Positions 34,701 through 46,700 of a stretch of DNA of 64,000 bases are shown here, piece by piece (the first letter of the stretch is position 1; each line of letters begins with the position of its first letter). The DNA is taken from assembly GCA_947471745.1 (NCBI GenBank), contig CANJKZ010000108.1:2457001-2521000 (forward strand), written 5' to 3'. The notes under the pieces were generated by a model, which saw only the letters and a program-made list of their open reading frames with translations, did not search any database and was not told the DNA's origin. The stretch comes from Closterium sp. Naga37s-1. Its lineage: Eukaryota; Streptophyta; Zygnematophyceae; Desmidiales; Closteriaceae. A program made the translations under genes and the position numbers.

Positions 34701-37700
34701 AGGAGAGGAGGGGGAGGAGAGGAGGGGGGAGGAGAGGAGGGGGGAGGAGAGGAGGGGGAGGAGAGGAGGGGCGAGGAGAGGAGGGGCGAGGAGAGGAGGG
34801 GCGAGGAGAGGAGGGGGAGGAGAGGAGGGGGAGGAGAGGAGGGGCGAGGAGAGGAGGGGGAGGAGAGGAGGGGGGAGGAGAGGAGGGGGAGGAGAGGAGG
34901 GGGGAGGAGAGGAGGGGGGAGGAGAGGAGGGGGGAGGAGAGGAGGGGCGAGGAGAGGAGGGGGGAGGAGAGGAGGGGCGAGGAGAGGAGGGGCGAGGAGA
35001 GGAGGGGGGAGGAGAGGAGGGGCGAGGAGAGGAGGGGCGAGGAGAGGAGGGGCGAGGAGAGGAGGGGAGGAGAGGAGGGGCGAGGAGAGGAGGGGGGAGG
35101 AGAGGAGGGGCGAGGAGAGGAGGGGGGAGGAGAGGAGGGGCGAGGAGAGGAGGGGGGAGGAGAGGAGGGGCGAGGAGAGGAGGGGGGAGGAGAGGAGGGG
35201 CGAGGAGAGGAGGGGGGAGGAGAGGAGGGGCGAGGAGAGGAGGGGGGAGGAGAGGAGGGGCGAGGAGAGGAGGGGGGAGGAGGAGAGGAGGGGCGAGGAG
35301 AGGAGGGGCGAGGAGAGGAGGGGGGAGGAGAGGAGGGGGGAGGAGAGGAGGGGCGAGGAGAGGAGGGGGAGGAGAGGAGGGGCGAGGAGAGGAGGGGGAG
35401 GAGAGGAGGGGCGAGGAGAGGAGGGGGGAGGAGAGGAGGGGCGAGGAGAGGAGGGGCGAGGAGAGGAGGGGCGAGGAGAGGAGGGGCGAGGAGAGGAGGG
35501 GGGAGGAGAGGAGGGGCGAGGAGAGGAGGGGGGAGGAGAGGAGGGGCGAGGAGAGGAGGGGCGAGGAGAGGAGGGGGGAGGAGAGGAGGGGGGAGGAGAG
35601 GAGGGGCGAGGAGAGGAGGGGGGAGGAGAGGAGGGGCGAGGAGAGGAGGGGGGAGGAGAGGAGGGGCGAGGAGAGGAGGGGGGAGGAGAGGAGGGGCGAG
35701 GAGAGGAGGGGCGAGGAGAGGAGGGGCGAGGAGAGGAGGGGCGAGGAGAGGAGGGGCGAGGAGAGGAGGGGCGAGGAGAGGAGGGGCGAGGAGAGGAGGG
35801 GCGAGGAGAGGAGGGGCGAGGAGAGGAGGGGCGAGGAGAGGAGGGGCGAGGAGAGGAGGGGCGAGGAGAGGAAGACATGTAATGACAAGCCGTGCGTTGA
35901 AGAGTGAGGTTGACTTGTGTTGGTACCTTCGCGGCACATGCCCATCAGCATTGCTCACATGCCCATCAGCATTGCTCACAAACCACCTCACATCACACTT
36001 GGCCCACACTTTCCGCTACCACCTCTATTAGCCAACATCACTCCACTCGCACACATTCATTTTCACCTTCAACCACACCTCTCACACCTCTCACACCTCT
36101 CAATCATCTCCCACGCACATGAGCTCTGACTCGCTGTAGAATCCAATCTTTGGCCTCGCTCGCAGCGACCTCCCACTGCTGCCGCCAGCAGCAGCAGGTG
36201 CAGCACCAGCAGACGCAACGCCAGCAGCAGCAGGAGGAGAGTGATCGCTTGCTCTCAAATCCCCGGTTGTCCGTCCGTTGCCCCTGTCGCCCTGCCCTCC
36301 TCCGTCCTCCTCCCTTCTGCCCTTCTTCCCTCCACCCTTCTCGTCTCTCATTTCTGACGCCGACACCTCAACCACATCGTCATCATCATCTGCATGATCC
36401 GTGGCATGACCGTTCACCACCGCATTATCACCCTTCAACACCCCAACATCACCACCCTTCAACGCATTATCACACTTCAATTCTGAAGCACCATGATAAC
36501 CACTACAATCCTCATCACCCTCATCACCATCAGCATCCACACAATCACCGCTTCTCACCGCATCACACCGAGCCGCACCCTGCAACTCTCCTCCATCTCG
36601 CCCCTTCCAGACTCTCCTCCTCTTTCCTCCTCCTCCCTCCCGCTCTCCATTCGCCACCCGATTCCTCTTCCCCTCCACCCACCTCCTCGCCTCTCCGCCC
36701 TTGTGTATTCGCCTCTCACCACACGCCTTTGCTGCAACGCCCAACACCCACTTCCCACCATCTCTTCCCACCACACCAAACCCCTCTTCACCTCCCGCTC
36801 CTCCTTCATCTCCCCGAACAATGAATGCACTCACCTCCCTCACCCCCCTCACCTCCCCCATTTCCCTAACCGCCCTCACCTCCGTTTCCTCCCCCCCCTC
36901 CTCTCTTACCTCCCTCACCCCCCTCACCTCCCTCTTTTCCTTAACCTCCCTCACCCCCCTCACCTCCCCCATTTCCTTAACCTCCGTCACCCCCCTCACC
37001 TCCCCCATTTCCTTAACCTCCCTCACCCCCCTCACCTCCCCCATTTCCTTAACCTCCCTTACCTCTGCTTCCTCCCCCTCCTCCTCTCTCACCTCCCTCA
37101 CCCCATCGAACACAGCCCTGCCTAGCACTCGCACAGGGGAGAAAGGCTGCACGGAGGGGTCACTGGTAGCTGCTGCATTGAGTTCCTTCACCCCTCCCTC
37201 GCTCCTCACTACTCCTTCACTCTTCACTCCTCTCTCCCTCCTCACTCCTTCACTCTTCACTCCTCTCTCGATCTTCACCCCTTCTTCGCTCTTCGCTCCT
37301 CCACCGCTGCTTCTCACCCCTCCCCTGCTCACCACCTCCCTCACGTCATCACTCTCCTCCTCCTTTTCCTCCTCTCTCAAGCAATCAGCCCCAACAGAAT
37401 TCCGATTCCCCGTACCAGTTTCTCGCCCCTTCCCCGTCCCTGCTTTCCCCCCTCCCGCCCCTCTCCTCCCCGCCTTGATAGCAGCAAACCGGGCGGCGGG
37501 GATCTTGGTGTATCCGGGCGGGAATCCAAATATTCTCTCGATCTCGTGGGAGAGGAAGAAGCGGGCGGCATGGGATTGCATGCAGATGACCTGATTGGTG
37601 CGGCCCTTGCCAGCCGTGCGGTAATTGGTCTTCATGATGGGCTGGGGGAGAGGGAAGGGGGATGAGGCAGGGGGTGAGAGAGGGCAGGAGATTTATATTG

Positions 37701-40700
37701 AGGGGTGCATGTGTGGGGTAAGCGGGCGGCATGGGATCGCAGGCAGATGACCTGGTTGGTGCGACCCTTGCCAGCTGTGCGATAGTTGGTCTTCATGATG
37801 GGCTGGGGGGGAGAGAGAGGGGACAAGGCAGAGGGTATATGGAAGGTTGTGGGGGAAGCAGAGGAGAGGGTGACCTGGTTAACGCGGCCGTGCGGAAGTT
37901 GGTCTTCATCACTGGAGGAGGGAGTGGGCATAAGGCAGGGGGTAAGAGAGGGTTAGCAGTTGATACACAGGGATGATAGAGGGTGCAGGAGGGAGAAGGG
38001 GGAGTGGGAGTGGCAGGAGGCCGATGACCTGGTAGGTGCGGTGCGGCCCTTGCCTGGCGTGCGAAGGTTGTTCTTTATCACAACTAGCAGAGCGAATGAC
38101 AACCCTCCATACGCCCCTCTACAACCCCATATCCACTTCACTCACCCATCCCCTACCCCGTTCCCCCCCACCCACCCCGCACTTGTCTTCAGTGGCGATG
38201 GCAATACACAGCTTGCTCTGAAGCAAGGTGGATGGGTAGCAGAGCACACTCACACTTCACGTATCCCTCTACCACCCTTTCCCCCACCCTTCCCCCATCC
38301 CTTCATCGCTCGTCGCCCTCCTTTCTCCCACCCACCCCGCACTTGTCTTCAGTGGCGATGGCAATACACAGCTTGCTCTGAAGCAAGGTGGATGGGTAGC
38401 AGCGCACACTCACACTTCACGTATCCCTCTACCGCCCTTTCCCCCACCCTTCCCCCATCCCTTCATCGCTCGTCGCCCTCCTTTCTCCCACCCACCCCGC
38501 ACTTGTCTTCTGTGGCGATCGCGTCAAACAGCTTGCTCTGCATCAGCGTGGACGGGTGGCAGCGCACGGGCGGCATCTGAGCTGGCAGCGGCAGGTTGGT
38601 CCAAAACAGCCGCCGCCGCCCCTGTGCGGTGAGGTCGGCGCAGTCGATGCAGACGGGCGGCACTCCGAGATACTTGGAGATCTCGTCCCGGTCCATCCAC
38701 TGCATGCTCGCCACGTTCTCCACCAGGAACCTGATGGGGGAGGGAGGCGGGGGGGGAGGGGGGGGAATGGGGGTGCGGGTGTGGGCAAAGTGATCGGGCC
38801 ATTGTGAGAGAAGCGAGAGGACGAGGAGAGCAGAGGGTGACCTCTGAGGAGGGGACTGAGGAGGGGACTGAGGAGGGGACTGAGGAGGGAACTGAGGAGA
38901 GGACTGAGGAGGGAACTGAGGAGGGAACTGAGGAGGGAACTGAGGAGGGAACTGAGGAGGGAACTGAGGAGGGAACTGAGGAGGGAACTGAGGAGGGAAC
39001 TGAGGAGGGAACTGAGGAGGGGACTGAGGAGGGGACTAAGGAGGGGACTGAGGAGGGAACTGAGGAGGGAACTGAGGAGGGAACTGAGGAGGGAACTGAG
39101 GAAGGAACTGAGGAGGGAACTGAGGAGGGAACTGAGGAGGGAACTGAAGAGGGGACTGAGGAGGGAACTGAGGAGGGAACTGAGGAGGGAACTGAGGAGG
39201 GAACTGAGGAGGGAACTGAGGAGGGGACTGAGGAGGGGACTGAGGAGGGAACTGAGGAGGGAACTGAGGAGGGAACTGAGGAGGGAACTGAGGAGGGGAC
39301 TGAGGAGGGGACTGAGGAGGGGACTGAGGAGGGAACTGAGGAGGGGACTGAGGAGGGAACTGAGGAGGGAACTGAGGAGGGAACTGAGGAGGGAACTGAG
39401 GAGGGAACTGAGGAGGGAACTGAGGAGGGGACTGAGGAGGGGACTGAGGAGGGGACTGAGGAGGGAACTGAGGAGGGAACTGAGGAGGGAACTGAGGAGG
39501 GAACTGAGGAAGGAACTGAGGAGGGAACTGAGGAGGGAACTGAGGAGGGAACTGAAGAGGGGACTGAGGAGGGAACTGAGGAGGGAACTGAGGAGGGAAC
39601 TGAGGAGGGAACTGAGGAGGGAACTGAGGAGGGGACTGAGGAGGGGACTGAGGAGGGAACTGAGGAGAGAACTGAGGAGGGAACTGAGGAGGGAACTGAG
39701 GAGGGGACTGAGGAGGGGACTGAGGAGGGGACTGAGGAGGGAACTGAGGAGGGGACTGAGGAGGGAACTGAGGAGGGAACTGAGGAGGGAACTGAGGAGG
39801 GAACTGAGGAGGGAACTGAGGAGGAGGACTGAGGAGGGAACTGAGGAGGGAACTGAGGAGGGAACTGAGGAGGGAACTGAGGAGGGAACTGAGGAGGGGA
39901 CTGAGGAGGGGACTGAGGAGGGGACTGAGGAGGAACTGAGGAGGGAACTGAGGAGGGAACTGAGGAGGGAACTGAGGAAGGAACTGAGGAGGGAACTGAG
40001 GAGGGAACTGAGGAGGGAACTGAAGAGGGGACTGAGGAGGGAACTGAGGAGGGAACTGAGGAGGGAACTGAGGAGGGAACTGAGGAGGGAACTGAGGAGG
40101 GGACTGAGGAGGGGACTGAGGAGGGAACTGAGGAGAGAACTGAGGAGGGAACTGAGGAGGGAACTGAGGAGGGGACTGAGGAGGGGACTGAGGAGGGGAC
40201 TGAGGAGGGAACTGAGGAGGGGACTGAGGAGGGAACTGAGGAGGGAACTGAGGAGGGAACTGAGGAGGGAACTGAGGAGGGAAACTGAGGAGGGGACTGA
40301 GGAGGGAACTGAGGAGGGAACTGAGGAGGGAACTGAGGAGGGAACTGAGGAGGGAACTGAGGAGGGGACTGAAGAGGGACTGAGGAGGGAACTGAGGAGG
40401 GAACTGAGGAGGGAACTGAGGAGGGAACTGAGGAGGGGACTGAGGAGGGGACTAAGGAGGGGACTGAGGAGGGAACTGAGGAGGGAACTGAGGAGGGAAC
40501 TGAGGAGGGAACTGAGGAAGGAACTGAGGAGGGAACTGAGGAGGAACTGAGGAGGGGACTGAGGAGGGGACTGAGGAGGGAACTGAGGAGGGAACTGAGG
40601 AGGGAACTGAGGAGGGAACTGAGGAGGGAACTGAGGAGGGGACTGAGGAGGGGACTGAGGAGGGGACTGAGGAGGGAACTGAGGAGGGGACTGAGGAGGG

Positions 40701-43700
40701 AACTGAGGAGGGAACTGAGGAGGGAACTGAGGAGGGAACTGAGGAGGGGACTGAGGAGGGAACTGAGGAGGGAACTGAGGAGGGAACTGAGGAGGGAACT
40801 GAGGAGGGAACTGAGGAGGGAACTGAGGAGGGGACTGAGGAGGGACTGAGGAGGGGACTGAGGAGGGAACTGAGGAGGGAACTGAGGAGGGAACTGAGGA
40901 GGGAACTGAGGAAGGAACTGAGGAGGGAACTGAGGAGGGAACTGAGGAGGGAACTGAAGAGGGGACTGAGGAGGGAACTGAGGAGGGAACTGAGGAGGGA
41001 ACTGAGGAGGGAACTGAGGAGGGAACTGAGGAGGGGACTGAGGAGGGGACTGAGGAGGGAACTGAGGAGGGAACTGAGGAGGGAACTGAGGAGGGAACTG
41101 AGGAGGGGACTGAGGAGGGGACTGAGGAGGGGACTGAGGAGGGAACTGAGGAGGGGACTGAGGAGGGAACTGAGGAGGGAACTGAGGAGGGAACTGAGGA
41201 GGGAACTGAGGAGGGGACTGAGGAGGGGACTGAGGAGGGGACTGAGGAGGGAACTGAGGAGGGGAACTGAGGAGGGAACTGAGGAGGGAACTGAGGAGGG
41301 AACTGAGGAGGGAACTGAGGAGGGAACTGAGGAGGGGACTGAGGAGGGGACTGAGGAGGGGACTGAGGAGGAAACTGAGGAGGGGACTGAGGAGGGGACT
41401 GAGGAGGGAACTGAGGAGGGAAATGAGGAGGGAACTGAGGAGGGGAGGAGGGAACTGAGGAGGGAACTGAGGACGGAACTGAGGAGGGAACTGAGGAGGG
41501 AACTGAGGAGGAAACTGAGGAGGGAACTGAGGAGGGGACTGAGGAGGGGACTGAGGAGGGAACTGAGGAGGGAACTGAGGAGGGAACTGAGGAGGGAACT
41601 GAGGAGGGAACTGAGGAGGGGACTGAGGAGGGGACTGAGGAGGGAACTGAGGAGGGAACTGAGGAGGGAACTGAGGAGGGAACTGAGGAAGGAACTGAGG
41701 AGGGAACTGAGGAGGGAACTGAGGAGGGGACTGAGGAGGGGACTGAGGAGGGAACTGAGGAGGGAACTGAGGAGGGAACTGAGGAGGGAACTGAGGAGGG
41801 AACTGAGGAGGGGACTGAGGAGGGGACTGAGGAGGGGACTGAGGAGGGAACTGAGGAGGGAACTGAGGAGGGAACTGAGGAGGGGACTGAGGAGGGGACT
41901 GAGGAGGGAACTGAGGAGGGAACTGAGGAGGGGACTGAGGAGGGGACTGAGGAGGGGACTGAGGAGGGGACTGAGGAGGGAACTGAGGAGGGAAATGAGG
42001 AGGGAACTGAGGAGGGGAGGAGGGAACTGAGGAGGGAACTGAGGACGGAACTGAGGAGGGGACTGAGGAGGGAACTGAGGAGGGAACTGAGGAGGGAACT
42101 GAGGAGGGAACTGAGGAAGGAACTGAGGAGGGAACTGAGGAGGGGACTGAGGAGGGGACTGAGGAGGGAACTGAGGAGGGAACTGAGGAGGGAACTGAGG
42201 AGGGAACTGAGGAGGGAACTGAGGAGGGGACTGAGGAGGGGACTGAGGAGGGGACTGAGGAGGGAACTGAGGAGGGAACTGAGGAGGGAACTGAGGAGGG
42301 GACTGAGGAGGGGACTGAGGAGGGAACTGAGGAGGGAACTGAGGAGGGGACTGAGGAGGGGACTGAGGAGGGGACTGAGGAGGGGACTGAGGAGGGAACT
42401 GAGGAGGGAACTGAGGAGGGAACTGAGGAGGGAACTGAGGAGGGACTGAGGAGGGAACTGAGGAAGGAACTGAGGAGGGAACTGAGGAGGGAACTGAGGA
42501 GGGAACTGAGGAGGGAACTGAGGAGGGGACTGAGGAGGGAACTGAGGAGGGGACTGAGGAGGGAACTGAGGAGGGGACTGAGGAGGGGACTGAGGAGGGA
42601 ACTGAGGAGGGGACTGAGGAGGGAACTGAGGAGGGAACTGAGGAGGGGACTGAGGAGGGAACTGAGGAAGGAACTGAGGAGGGAACTGAGGAGGGAACTG
42701 AGGAGGGAACTGAGGAGGGAACTGAGGAGGAGGGAACTGAGGAGGGAACTGAGGAGGGAACTGAGGAGGGAACTGAGGAGGGAACTGAGGAGGGGACTGA
42801 GGAGGGAACTGAGGAAGGAACTGAGGAGGGAACTGAGGAGGGAACTGAGGAGGGAACTGAGGAGGGAACTGAGGAGGAGGGAACTGAGGAGGAGGGAACT
42901 GAGGAGGGGACTGAGGAGCGAACTGAGGAGGGGACTGAGGAGGGAACTGAGGAGGGAACTAAGGAGGGAACTGAGGAGGGAACTGAGGAGGGGACTGAGG
43001 AGGGAACTGAGGAGGGGACTGAGGAGGGAACTGAGGAGGGAACTGAGGAGGGAACTGAGGAAGGAACTGAGGAGGGAACTGAGGAGGGAACTGAGGAGGG
43101 GACTGAGGAGGGGACTGAGGAGGGAACTGAGGAGGGAACTGAGGAGGGAACTGAGGAGGGAACTGAGGAGGGAACTGAGGAGGGGACTGAGGAGGGGACT
43201 GAGGAGGGGACTGAGGAGGGAACTGAGGAGGGAACTGAGGAGGGAACTGAGGAGGGAACTGAGGAGGGAACTGAGGAGGGGACTGAGGAGGGGACTGAGG
43301 AGGGGACTGAGGAGGGAACTGAGGAGGGAACTGAGGAGGGGACTGAGGAGGGGACTGAGGAGGGGACTGAGGAGGGGACTGAGGAGGGAACTGAGGAGGG
43401 AAATGAGGATGGGAACTGAGGAGGGGAGGAGGGAACTGAGGAGGGAACTGAGGACGGAACTGAGGAGGGGACTGAGGAGGGAACTGAGGAGGGAACTGAG
43501 GAGGGAACTGAGGAGGGAACTGAGGAAGGAACTGAGGAGGGAACTGAGGAGGGGACTGAGGAGGGGACTGAGGAGGGAACTGAGGAGGGAACTGAGGAGG
43601 GAACTGAGGAGGGAACTGAGGAGGGAACTGAGGAGGGGACTGAGGAGGGGACTGAGGAGGGGACTGAGGAGGGAACTGAGGAGGGAACTGAGGAGGGAAC

Positions 43701-46700
43701 TGAGGAGGGGACTGAGGAGGGGACTGAGGAGGGAACTGAGGAGGGAACTGAGGAGGGGACTGAGGAGGGGACTGAGGAGGGACTGAGGAGGGGACTGAGG
43801 AGGGAACTGAGGAGGGAACTGAGGAGGGAACTGAGGAGGGAACTGAGGAGGGGACTGAGGAGGGAACTGAGGAAGGAACTGAGGAGGGAACTGAGGAGGG
43901 AACTGAGGAGGGAACTGAGGAAGGAACTGAGGAGGGAACTGAGGAGGGAACTGAGGAGGGAACTGAGGAGGGAACTGAGGAGGAGGGAACTGAGGAGGAG
44001 GGAACTGAGGAGGGCACTGAGGAGCGAACTGAGGAGGGGACTGAGGAGGGAACTGAGGAGGGAACTAAGGAGGGAACTGAGGAGGGAACTGAGGAGGGGA
44101 CTGAGGAGGGAACTGAGGAGGGGACTGAGGAGGGAACTGAGGAGGGAACTGAGGAGGGAACTGAGGAAGGAACTGAGGAGGGAACTGAGGAGGGAACTGA
44201 GGAGGGGACTGAGGAGGGGACTGAGGAGGGAACTGAGGAGGGAACTGAGGAGGGAACTGAGGAGGGAACTGAGGAGGGAACTGAGGAGGGGACTGAGGAG
44301 GGGACTGAGGAGGGGACTGAGGAGGGAACTGAGGAGGGGACTGAGGAGGGAACTGAGGAGGGAACTGAGGAGGGAACTGAGGAGGGAACTGAGGAGGGGA
44401 CTGAGGAGGGGACTGAGGAGGGGACTGAGGAGGGAACTGAGGAGGGGACTGAGGAGGGAACTGAGGAGGGAACTGAGGAGGGAACTGAGGAGGGAACTGA
44501 GGAGGGAACTGAGGAGGGGACTGAGGAGGGGACTGAGGAGGGGACTGAGGAGGAAACTGAGGAGGGGACTGAGGAGGGGACTGAGGAGGGAACTGAGGAG
44601 GGAAATGAGGAGGGAACTGAGGAGGGGAGGAGGGAACTGAGGAGGGAACTGAGGACGGAACTGAGGAGGGAACTGAGGAGGGAACTGAGGAGGAAACTGA
44701 GGAGGGAACTGAGGAGGGGACTGAGGAGGGGACTGAGGAGGGGACTGAGGAGGGAACTGAGGAGGGAACTGAGGAGGGAACTGAGGAGGGAACTGAGGAA
44801 GGAACTGAGGAGGGAACTGAGGAGGGAACTGAGGAGGGGACTGAGGAGGGGACTGAGGAGGGAACTGAGGAGGGAACTGAGGAGGGAACTGAGGAGGGAA
44901 CTGAGGAGGGAACTGAGGAGGGGACTGAGGAGGGGACTGAGGAGGGGACTGAGGAGGGAACTGAGGAGGGAACTGAGGAGGGAACTGAGGAGGGGACTGA
45001 GGAGGGGACTGAGGAGGGAACTGAGGAGGGAACTGAGGAGGGGACTGAGGAGGGGACTGAGGAGGGGACTGAGGAGGGGACTGAGGAGGGAACTGAGGAG
45101 GGAAATGAGGAGGGAACTGAGGAGGGGAGGAGGGAACTGAGGAGGGAACTGAGGACGGAACTGAGGAGGGGACTGAGGAGGGAACTGAGGAGGGAACTGA
45201 GGAGGGAACTGAGGAGGGAACTGAGGAAGGAACTGAGGAGGGAACTGAGGAGGGGACTGAGGACGGGACTGAGGAGGGAACTGAGGAGGGAACTGAGGAG
45301 GGAACTGAGGAGGGAACTGAGGAGGGAACTGAGGAGGGGACTGAGGAGGGGACTGAGGAGGGGACTGAGGAGGGAACTGAGGAGGGAACTGAGGAGGGAA
45401 CTGAGGAGGGGACTGAGGAGGGGACTGAGGAGGGAACTGAGGAGGGAACTGAGGAGGGGACTGAGGAGGGGACTGAGGAGGGGACTGAGGAGGGGACTGA
45501 GGAGGGAACTGAGGAGGGAACTGAGGAGGGAACTGAGGAGGGAACTGAGGAGGGGACTGAGGAGGGAACTGAGGAAGGAACTGAGGAGGGAACTGAGGAG
45601 GGAACTGAGGAGGGAACTGAGGAGGGAACTGAGGAGGGGACTGAGGAGGGAACTGAGGAGGGGACTGAGGAGGGAACTGAGGAGGGGACTGAGGAGGGGA
45701 CTGAGGAGGGAACTGAGGAGGGGACTGAGGAGGGAACTGAGGAGGGAACTGAGGAGGGGACTGAGGAGGGAACTGAGGAAGGAACTGAGGAGGGAACTGA
45801 GGAGGGAACTGAGGAGGGAACTGAGGAGGGAACTGAGGAGGGAACTGAGGAGGGAACTGAGGAGGGAACTGAGGAGGGAACTGAGGAGGGAACTGAGGAG
45901 GGGACTGAGGAGGGAACTGAGGAAGGAACTGAGGAGGGAACTGAGGAGGGAACTGAGGAGGGAACTGAGGAGGGAACTGAGGAGGAGGGAACTGAGGAGG
46001 AGGGAACTGAGGAGGGGACTGAGGAGCGAACTGAGGAGGGGACTGAGGAGGGAACTGAGGAGGGAACTAAGGAGGGAACTGAGGAGGGAACTGAGGAGGG
46101 GACTGAGGAGGGAACTGAGGAGGGGACTGAGGAGGGAACTGAGGAGGGAACTGAGGAGGGAACTGAGGAAGGAACTGAGGAGGGAACTGAGGAGGGAACT
46201 GAGGAGGGGACTGAGGAGGGGACTGAGGAGGGAACTGAGGAGGGAACTGAGGAGGGAACTGAGGAGGGAACTGAGGAGGGAACTGAGGAGGGGACTGAGG
46301 AGGGGACTGAGGATGAGGAGGGGAACTGAGGAGGGAACTGAGGAGGGAACTGAGGAGGGAACTGAGGAGGGAACTGAGGAGGGGACTGAGGAGGGGACTG
46401 AGGAGGGGACTGAGGAGGGAACTGAGGAGGGAACTGAGGAGGGGACTGAGGAGGGGACTGAGGAGGGGACTGAGGAGGGGACTGAGGAGGGAACTGAGGA
46501 GGGAAATGAGGAGGGAACTGAGGAGGGGAGGAGGGAACTGAGGAGGGAACTGAGGACGGAACTGAGGAGGGGACTGAGGAGGGAACTGAGGAGGGAACTG
46601 AGGAGGGAACTGAGGAGGAACTGAGGAAGGAACTGAGGAGGGAACTGAGGAGGGGACTGAGGAGGGGACTGAGGAGGGAACTGAGGAGGGAACTGAGGAG

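Noticed and set aside
33370..36031. 800-codon open frames in the 15-bp array
   Set aside because: Same cause: a stop-free repeat read in several frames on both strands (Pro/Leu/Ser or Arg/Gly/Glu), with no family similarity.
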